Position numbers and translations under genes: made by a program. Of a stretch of DNA of 54,786 nucleotides, positions 47,586 to 54,786 are shown piece after piece. Source of the DNA: an uncultured Collinsella sp. Lineage in GTDB: Bacteria; Actinomycetota; Coriobacteriia; Coriobacteriales; Coriobacteriaceae. The stretch is taken from positions 1-54,786 of the forward strand of contig CASFIQ010000140.1 in NCBI GenBank assembly GCA_949294785.1. Reading direction: 5' to 3'. Below the pieces are notes generated by a model, which saw only the letters and a program-made list of their open reading frames with translations, made no database searches and was not told the DNA's origin. Within the stretch, counting starts at the first letter, position 1. Each line of letters opens with the position of its first letter.

Positions 47586-48992
47586 ATGGCACTTGACTAC
47601 GCAAAGACCGCGCGCGATATCGTCGAGAAGGCGGGCGGCGAGGACAACATCACCACGGTGGCGCACTGCATGACGCGCTTGCGCTTCACGGTGAAAAACG
47701 AGAAGGCCGCCGACATGGATGCCATCAAGGGCATCAAGGGCGTGCTCGGCTGCGTGTACGCCGGAGACCAGCTTCAGGTCATCATGGGACAGAACCTGAT
47801 CGGCACCTATAACGAGGTGACCTCGCAGTTCAACTTCAAGGAGGGCGATGTTATCGACGAGAACCTCGATGAGGTCTCGCCCAAGGACATGCCGTTCAAC
47901 GAGCGCTTCTCGCCCAAGCGCCTGGGCAACCTTCTGCTCGGGTACGTCTCGGCATCCGTGACGCCCATGATCCCCGCGCTTATCGCGGGCGGTATGGTGA
48001 AGGTCATCCTGCTGCTCATCACGCAGGTCATGCCCGATTTCGCCAACACGTCGACCTATACGCTGCTCTCGATCGCCGACGATGCGCCGTTCTACTTCAT
48101 GCCCATCTGGGTTGCCTATGGCGCCTCGAAGAAGCTCGGTGCGACGCCGATCTACGCCATGACGGTCGCCGCGGCGATGATCGCACCCAACTTCCTCAAC
48201 CTGGTGAACGCCGACCCGCAGGTCTCGCAGGACCTCTTCGGCCTGCCGGTGACGCTGCGCGCCTACACCAGCCAGCTCTTCCCGTCGCTGCTGCTCGCCT
48301 ATGCCGCCGCTAAGTTCGAGAAGCTGTTCGACCGCATCGTCCCGGGCATCTTCAAGTCCATCCTCGTGGGCTCGCTCACGCTTGCGCTCACCTACACCGT
48401 GACCATGGTCGCGCTCGCCCCGATCGGCGGTTGGATGGGCGACTACCTCACCGCGGGCATCATGGCGCTCTACAACTTCGCCGGCCCCGTGGCGCTGTGC
48501 CTGCTTACGGGCGTGCTGCCCTTCGTGATCATGTGCGGCATGCACACCACCTTCGGTGCCTTCATGACCCAGCTTCTGGGCAGCGTCGGCTACGACGGCA
48601 TCTTCCGTCCGGCCCTTCTGCTCCACAACATGGCAGAGGGCGGCGCCTGCCTGGGCGTGTTCCTGCGTGCCAAGGATAAGGAGTTTAAGAGCGAGGCGCT
48701 CTCCATCGCCGTCGGCTGCATCTTCGCCGGCGTGACCGAGCCCGCGATCTACGGCATCACGCTCCGTTTGAAGAAGCCCATGATCGGCGTCTGCATCGGC
48801 GGTGCCGCGGGCGGTCTCGTGGGCGGCCTCATGGGCATGCGCGCCTATGTGATGGGCTACTCCAACGTGTTCGCGCTGCCCATCTTCCAGGACACGATCA
48901 TCGCCGCGGTCGCCGCCATCTTGACGGCCATCGTCGTGGCGTGCGTCGTCGCCTTCGTGCTCGGGTTCGAGGAGGACGAGGCGAAGGCCTAG
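47586..48992 (+). CDS. PTS beta-glucoside EIIBC permease (copy 2)
   Basis: 468 residues, GAAGGAG before ATG 47586. EIIB domain with Cys28 (VAHCMTRLRF), then EIIC (about 110-460) with GVTEPAIYGITL and the HNMAEGGACLGV loop. No EIIA. Only partly similar to copy 1 but very similar, over EIIC, to the EIIC-only gene downstream. It closes the GH1-LicT-PTS cassette and is followed by a strong terminator. Confidence 0.93.
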   Translation: MALDYAKTARDIVEKAGGEDNITTVAHCMTRLRFTVKNEKAADMDAIKGIKGVLGCVYAGDQLQVIMGQNLIGTYNEVTSQFNFKEGDVIDENLDEVSPKDMPFNERFSPKRLGNLLLGYVSASVTPMIPALIAGGMVKVILLLITQVMPDFANTSTYTLLSIADDAPFYFMPIWVAYGASKKLGATPIYAMTVAAAMIAPNFLNLVNADPQVSQDLFGLPVTLRAYTSQLFPSLLLAYAAAKFEKLFDRIVPGIFKSILVGSLTLALTYTVTMVALAPIGGWMGDYLTAGIMALYNFAGPVALCLLTGVLPFVIMCGMHTTFGAFMTQLLGSVGYDGIFRPALLLHNMAEGGACLGVFLRAKDKEFKSEALSIAVGCIFAGVTEPAIYGITLRLKKPMIGVCIGGAAGGLVGGLMGMRAYVMGYSNVFALPIFQDTIIAAVAAILTAIVVACVVAFVLGFEEDEAKA

Positions 48993-49073
48993 CCCGCAGC
49001 GGGCGCGTGCAGCTTGCGTGATTATACCGAAGCTGACGCACCCGAGCCCCAAGCGAATACCGTTCGTCGCACT

Positions 49074-49106
49074 GCGCCCGCGGGTTCCCTCCCGCGGGCG
49101 CTTTCT
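49074..49106 (+). terminator. terminator after EIIBC copy 2
   Basis: A perfect 11-bp stem (49074-49084 with 49091-49101) around TTCCCT, then TTTCT. Confidence 0.88.
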
Positions 49107-49307
49107 GTGCCCGACGGCATGCAGCCATCCTGCCGTCCAAACAGTGGACCTGTGCCAATTCTGCCGCCCAGGCGGTGTTCTCGGAAAGGCCAGGCTTCCT
49201 GCCTGGCTCTGGGTCGGGTTTCGCGGTCCTGTGTTCGCTCCCCATGCGTTTCCCTACGGAAGATTGAGGTTTTCTGCACGGCGAATCGGCGCGGCAAATC
49301 GATTATT

Positions 49308-49506
49308 TGTATGGCTAATCGATTTTTTGTATGGCAAGTCGAGGGAATATGTATGGCTTTCGGACGCCGGTCCGCGCGGGCCCTTCTTGTTCATGCATCT
49401 CTACCAGGGGTTTTAGCGGGACTAATATCCGACTGAGGCCTGAGCTAAGACAGAAAGCCATACACAATTTGAAACGCCATACAGAATCTTTCAAAGTTTG
49501 TATGGC
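49308..49506. promoter_or_regulatory. TGTATGGC motif cluster B (6 copies)
   Basis: Exact TGTATGGC at 49308-49315, 49328-49335, 49350-49357 and 49499-49506, and inverted at 49457-49464 and 49476-49483. Neighbours are spaced 19-22 bp, about two helical turns, so a protein could bind all on one face. Many copies are preceded by a T-rich half (TTTTGTATGGC). Confidence 0.6.
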
Positions 49507-49538
49507 ATTCCAGCTCTCGTCTGCTTGCGGCTTTCAGC

Positions 49539-49626
49539 CCCATCTGCTGTGCGGCCCCCGGTTCCCATCTGCTGCGCGGCCCCGGTTCCCATCTGCTGCG
49601 CGGCCCTGGTCCCCATCTGCTCCGCC
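49539..49626 (+). repeat. 24-25 bp tandem repeat
   Basis: CCCATCTGCTGYGCGGCCC-type units at 49539-49563, 49564-49587 and 49588-49611, plus a partial fourth at 49612-49626. Confidence 0.75.
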
Positions 49627-49885
49627 TGCATCTCGTGGGGCGCAGCAGCGCATCGGCGCGGGCGTGGGGCCGATTCGGGTACGGGTCTGCTCCGGATCCG
49701 ATGCGGGGCTGACCTGTATCGAGCCCGTCGTCTCTGGTGAGGTCTCATGTGTTGAAGTGAGGATTGCCTGATACGTTTTGACACCTCGGTGTGCATGGTC
49801 TATCGGGGATAATTCACGTTATGAGCAAGAGGGATGCGAGGCCTTCGCCACATGCGTTGGTTTTGCGGGAGAGAAGGGGAGTGCG

Positions 49886-51148
49886 ATGGCTGACGAGGAG
49901 AAGAGAACGCAGGCGGAGGACTCGAGTTCCGAGGCGCCCATGGGCGCGGAGGCCGCCGCGTCCGCACCGGCGAACCAGCTCACGCTTGCCCAGCGGCTCG
50001 ACCCGAGGCACTGGGGAAAGACGCTTCTTGATTACGTCTCGGGTTCGGTGACGCCGATGCTTCCGGGCATTATCTCGGCGGGCATGATCAAGGTGTTCTT
50101 GCTGCTTGCAACCGTCGCCGTCCCGGCATGGGAGCAGACCCCCACCTACACGCTCCTCGCGATCCTCGCCGATGCGGGCTTCTATTTCCTGCCCATCTGG
50201 GTTGCCTGGGGCGCGGCGCAGAAGCTCGGGGCCACACCGCTGTATGCCATGCTCGTCGCGGCGGCGATCTTCGCCCCCGATTTCATCGCGCTCGTCGAGG
50301 CGACGCCGCAGGTTTCGCAGGACCTTTTCGGGCTCCCCGTCATGCTTGCCAGCTATGGGAGCAGCCTGCTCCCGGCGCTTCTGCTCTCCTATGCAGCGTT
50401 TCGCATCGAGCGCCTTCTGGATCGCATCATCCCCGGCGTGATCAAGCCCGTGTTCGTGGGATCGCTCACGGTGCTTCTCACCTATACCCTCACCATGGTG
50501 GCGCTTGCGCCCATCGGCACGTGGCTGGGCAACGGGATCGTCGGCGTGATCATGGCGGTCCACGGCGTGCTCGGCCCCATCGCTCCGGCGATCCTCACCG
50601 GTGTCATGCCCTTCCTCATCATGTTCGGCGTGCACATGGCGTTCGTGCCATTCATGATCCAGCTGCTCGAGACCCCGGGTTACGATGCCATCTTCCGCCC
50701 GGCGTTCATCCTGCACAACATGGCCGAGGGCGGCGCCTGCCTGGGTGTGGCGCTGCGCACCAAGAACGCCGAGTTCAAGGCCGAGGCCATCTCGTGCGCG
50801 GTGAGCGCGATCTTCGCCGGCGTGACCGAGCCGGCGCTCTATGGTGTCACCTTCCGGTTGCGCAAGCCCTTGATCGGCACCTGCGTGGGCGGTGCGGCGG
50901 GCGGTCTCGTCGCTGGTCTTCTGGGGGCGCGCGGCTACGTGATGGGCTTCTCGAGCATCTTCGGCCTGCCGGTCTTCCAGGAGACCATCGGGGCCGCCGC
51001 CATCGGCGTGGCGGTGACCATCCTGGTGTCCGCCGCCGTCGCGTTCGTCCTCGGGTTCGACGAGGACGTCGTCGCGCGCGATATGGCGGCGGCGAACAAG
51101 GACGTGGAGCAGCTTCCCGCAAGCGAACCGGTGCCGCAACGGGAGTAG
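49886..51148 (+). CDS. PTS EIIC permease lacking an EIIB domain
   Basis: 420 residues from ATG 49886 (AAGGGGAG upstream). After a ~45-residue low-complexity acidic N-terminus it is EIIC from the 'LLDYVSGSVTPMLPGIISAGMIKVFLL' helix to the end, with GVTEPALYGVTF and HNMAEGGACLGV. Closely resembles the EIIC of the upstream EIIBC, but no EIIB cysteine domain is present. It would need to borrow EIIB (for example from the upstream permease) or function without phosphotransfer, perhaps as a sensor or channel. A paralogue derived by loss of EIIB is likely. Confidence 0.88.
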   Translation: MADEEKRTQAEDSSSEAPMGAEAAASAPANQLTLAQRLDPRHWGKTLLDYVSGSVTPMLPGIISAGMIKVFLLLATVAVPAWEQTPTYTLLAILADAGFYFLPIWVAWGAAQKLGATPLYAMLVAAAIFAPDFIALVEATPQVSQDLFGLPVMLASYGSSLLPALLLSYAAFRIERLLDRIIPGVIKPVFVGSLTVLLTYTLTMVALAPIGTWLGNGIVGVIMAVHGVLGPIAPAILTGVMPFLIMFGVHMAFVPFMIQLLETPGYDAIFRPAFILHNMAEGGACLGVALRTKNAEFKAEAISCAVSAIFAGVTEPALYGVTFRLRKPLIGTCVGGAAGGLVAGLLGARGYVMGFSSIFGLPVFQETIGAAAIGVAVTILVSAAVAFVLGFDEDVVARDMAAANKDVEQLPASEPVPQRE

Positions 51149-51213
51149 CCGTCGGGAAGGCCCGAGGCATCGGGGGACCCGTATGAGAGGCGTCCCTTGC
51201 CCGTTTGCGCCAC

Positions 51214-52131
51214 TTACAGCAGCATCTCCGCCGCGATCACGAGAAGCGGCATGGTCACCAGGCTGAACAGCGTCGTGATTGCCACAATGCCCGCCCCCAG
51301 GCGATAGTCGCGACCGAATTTCGCCGCGAACATGGCGGTCACGGCGGCGGACGGCGTGGCGAGCGCGATGATGACGGCGAGCGCCACCTCGAGCGGCACG
51401 AGCGGCACGAAGACCAGGATGGCGAGCGCGATCGCGGGGATCGCCAGCAGGCGCAGCGCGCTCACCAGATAGATGAGGCGGTGCTTGAGCAGGCTCCTGA
51501 TGTCGGCACCGGCGAGATAGGAACCCAGCACAATCATCACCAGACCGGTGTTGAGGTTCGCCAGGTCGTCGAAGATGTCCATCACGACCACGGGCGGCTC
51601 GTACGAGGTGAGAAAGCAGATGAAGCCCAGCACGAGCGCGATGATGCAGGGGTTGAGCACGATCTTCTTGATCGAGATCTGCTTCACGTCGTCCGTGACG
51701 AGCCAGATGCCGTAGGTCCACATGAAGGCAACGAGGCACGCGTTGCAGCAGGAGAGGTAGAAGACGTATTCGTCGCCGATCATGCCCTGGACGAGCGGGA
51801 TTCCCAGAAAACCGCAGTTGGAGAAGATGACGCCGAACTGCGCGATGCGCCGGCGGTCGCGCCAGACGCCGCGGGAGATCGCGATTGCGATGACGGCGAT
51901 GATGACGGTGACGACGGCGCAGTAGCCGGCGTACCCCAGCTTGACGGGGTCGAAGGGCATCATGAGCGACTGCATGATGATGATCGGGTTCGCCACGTAG
52001 AGCACCAGGTCGGAGAGCTGCGCGGTGCCCTGCTCGGTGACGAACTTCACGCGCCGAAGCGCGAATCCCAGCGCCATGAGCACGAACATGACGATGATCT
52101 GCTCGACAAGCGAGCCGATGATACCCTCCAT
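51214..52131 (-). CDS. AEC-family transporter (copy 2)
   Basis: 305 residues on the minus strand, with GGGGGAC before the start at 52131. About ten transmembrane helices with the family motif SNCGFLGIPLVQGMIGDEYVFYLSC. Downstream of GH1 copy 6 in the same orientation with an 81-bp gap that holds a 9-bp GC stem (52157-52165 with 52178-52186). The same GH1-AEC pairing is seen at 33433-37464. Confidence 0.87.
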   Translation of the reverse strand: MEGIIGSLVEQIIVMFVLMALGFALRRVKFVTEQGTAQLSDLVLYVANPIIIMQSLMMPFDPVKLGYAGYCAVVTVIIAVIAIAISRGVWRDRRRIAQFGVIFSNCGFLGIPLVQGMIGDEYVFYLSCCNACLVAFMWTYGIWLVTDDVKQISIKKIVLNPCIIALVLGFICFLTSYEPPVVVMDIFDDLANLNTGLVMIVLGSYLAGADIRSLLKHRLIYLVSALRLLAIPAIALAILVFVPLVPLEVALAVIIALATPSAAVTAMFAAKFGRDYRLGAGIVAITTLFSLVTMPLLVIAAEMLL

Positions 52132-52212
52132 CTGGCGTGTCCCCCTTCACGCGAGAGCGGCGCGGACGCCTCTGCGCCCGCGCCGCGGTTGAACAGTGCC
52201 TGTGGCCGCGCG

Positions 52213-53826
<1,614 letters not shown>

Positions 53827-53862
53827 TTATCCCATGGATGCCGCCGCCTCATCGTCTCGTTG

Positions 53863-53884
53863 TCTTCCCCACTGGTGGGGAAGA
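53863..53884. promoter_or_regulatory. 22-bp perfect palindrome between divergent genes
   Basis: TCTTCCCCAC (53863-53872) and its exact complement (53875-53884) around TG. It lies 142 bp upstream of GH1 copy 6 and 17-56 bp upstream of the regulator's possible starts. Likely operator of that regulator. Confidence 0.65.
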
Positions 53885-53939
53885 AAACGCTAAGCTGGAG
53901 GTGGAAAACGTAGCAGGCGGCAGGCAACGGGGAAAGGCG

Positions 53940-54786
53940 GTGGACGGCGTGCTCACCCAGCGGCAGCGGCGCCTCATCATGCTCCTCGTGCAGGCGGGGG
54001 ATTGGCGGACGAGCGCCGAGCTCGCCGAGCTGCTCCAGGTAAGCAGCAAGCTGGTGAAGCAGGAGGTCCGTGCGATCCGGTGCGGTTCGGCGGCCGGCCT
54101 CGTCGACATCAGGTCGAGCAACCGTCGCGGTTACCGGCTCGCGGGCATCGCCGACGGCCTGCGCGACGAGCTGCTGCACGAGTTCGACGTGCACGACGGG
54201 CACCACTCCATCACGCGCCGCTACACCCGCCTGTACCTGTACCTGCTTATCGAGGGCGGGCCGGTGAGCACCGCGGCGCTCGCCGCGCGCTTCTTCTGCT
54301 CGAAGGCGGCGATCGCCGACGAGGTCGACGTGCTGCGCTACCGGTTGGGCCGCATGGCGCACGTGGGGCTCGAGGTCAACGCGCGCCGCGGCCTATCCGT
54401 CGCGGGTGCGGTCGACGAGCGCTGGTACGAGGCGTCGAAGTGGCCGCTCGAGGAGCTTCTGGACGAGATCCCGTTCGACGGAGCCCGTGCGCACCGCATC
54501 CGCGCCGCACTCGATGCGGCGGTCCCCGTCGTCCGCGCGCTGCTTGCGCCCCTCGCCGGCGCCTGCCGGGTCTCGGGCGGGGACGTGCGCCGCATCACCC
54601 GCTACGTCGCGCTCGAGGTCGCCTGTGGCGGAGAGGGCGAGCCGGGCGAGGCGGTCGACGCCATGGTGGAGCGCGTCGTGCGCGGCCTGGGCGCCCTCGA
54701 GAACGCGGGCGCCCGCCGCGAGCCGCGCGATATGCTCGAGCGGCTCCTGGCCGACTGCGTAGTGCCCCTTGTTCCCAGCGACATCG
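53940..54786 (+). CDS. BglG/LicR/Mga-like multi-helix transcriptional regulator (cut by window end)
   Basis: Open frame running to the last base; start taken as GTG 53940 (an in-frame GTG at 53901 is the alternative; neither has ideal spacing). Visible are about 282 residues. A winged HTH_11-type helix (VLTQRQRRLIMLLVQAGDWRTSAELAELLQVSSKLVKQEVRAIR) leads to RGYRLAG, then a second HTH (LYLLIEGGPVSTAALAARFFCSKAAIADEVDVLRYRL). A PRD-like helical region follows, with no CAT domain. This is the layout of PTS-regulated DNA-binding activators (LicR/MtlR/ManR type). It is divergent from GH1 copy 6, which it probably controls. Confidence 0.75.
   Translation, partial: MDGVLTQRQRRLIMLLVQAGDWRTSAELAELLQVSSKLVKQEVRAIRCGSAAGLVDIRSSNRRGYRLAGIADGLRDELLHEFDVHDGHHSITRRYTRLYLYLLIEGGPVSTAALAARFFCSKAAIADEVDVLRYRLGRMAHVGLEVNARRGLSVAGAVDERWYEASKWPLEELLDEIPFDGARAHRIRAALDAAVPVVRALLAPLAGACRVSGGDVRRITRYVALEVACGGEGEPGEAVDAMVERVVRGLGALENAGARREPRDMLERLLADCVVPLVPSDI

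Larger units (their letters stand above)
48993..49885. other. 893-bp intergenic region with repeats
   Basis: No gene supported; ORFs here are shadows of low-complexity DNA. It contains the terminator at 49074, six TGTATGGC motifs (49308-49506), a 24-bp tandem repeat (49539-49626), and a possible promoter for the EIIC gene (TTGACA 49778-49783, overlapped by the palindrome ACACC-TC-GGTGT at 49781-49792). Confidence 0.6.

Noticed and set aside
49538-49740. Small repeat-containing ORF (PVPICCAA repeats)
   Set aside because: An artefact of the 24-bp tandem repeat, with no start context or domain.

Overview
The window is a GC-rich, densely coded stretch of a bacterial chromosome. Nearly all genes lie on the + strand. 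Gene content (Rnf-type electron transport, PTS-based beta-glucoside use, GatCAB, a GlnR-like orphan regulator beside a glutamine synthetase) suggests an anaerobic gut or oral actinobacterium of the class Coriobacteriia (Collinsella/Olsenella-like). That placement is inference from gene content and codon use, not from a marker gene search.

Layout: (1) 2-4817: a LacI-family C-terminus, a glutamine-synthetase-family gene with a GlnR-box-like site, a GlnR-like regulator, an HtrA protease and a dCMP deaminase. (2) 5078-9380: an rnfCDGEA operon in which the usual rnfB position holds a 51-residue membrane protein. (3) 9450-12679: small regulators with palindromic operators (an HTH pair resembling a toxin-antitoxin locus, a DeoR-type HTH fragment, two membrane proteins). 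(4) 12753-21128: ligA, a Schlafen/AlbA-type regulator behind tandem TACTAGTA operators, and a MarR-controlled heterodimeric ABC exporter with one degenerate ATPase site. (5) 21165-25320: a 196-bp MITE-like hairpin element, moaA, a moaC-mobB fusion, a histidine phosphatase and a BI-1/YccA protein. (6) 25427-37464 and 45135-53721: a large aryl-beta-glucoside region with six GH1 6-phospho-beta-glucosidases, two EIIBC permeases, one EIIC-only permease, two LicT/BglG antiterminators, an RpiR regulator, two AEC carriers and HAD phosphatases. A divergent multi-helix PRD/BglG-like activator starts it off at the right edge. (7) 38548-44417: a HAD phosphatase, an alkylsulfatase-like metallo-beta-lactamase protein and the gatCAB operon sit between the two glucoside blocks.

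How it works together (inference): beta-glucosides enter through the EIIBC/EIIC permeases as 6-phosphates. Paralogous GH1 enzymes cleave them, antiterminators, RpiR and the terminal activator sense supply, and the AEC carriers next to GH1 genes may export released aglycones or organic acids. No EIIA domain is encoded here, so it must come from elsewhere.

The intergenic DNA is unusually structured. There are two clusters (11 copies) of a TGTATGSC motif bracketing one GH1-LicT-PTS cassette, TTGAGAG iterons, short tandem repeats, an intergenic repeat that has supplied a new C-terminus to one GH1, and a structured region with a minus-strand terminator that may be an RNA gene. One GH1 has an apparent 1-base deletion that removes its last residues.
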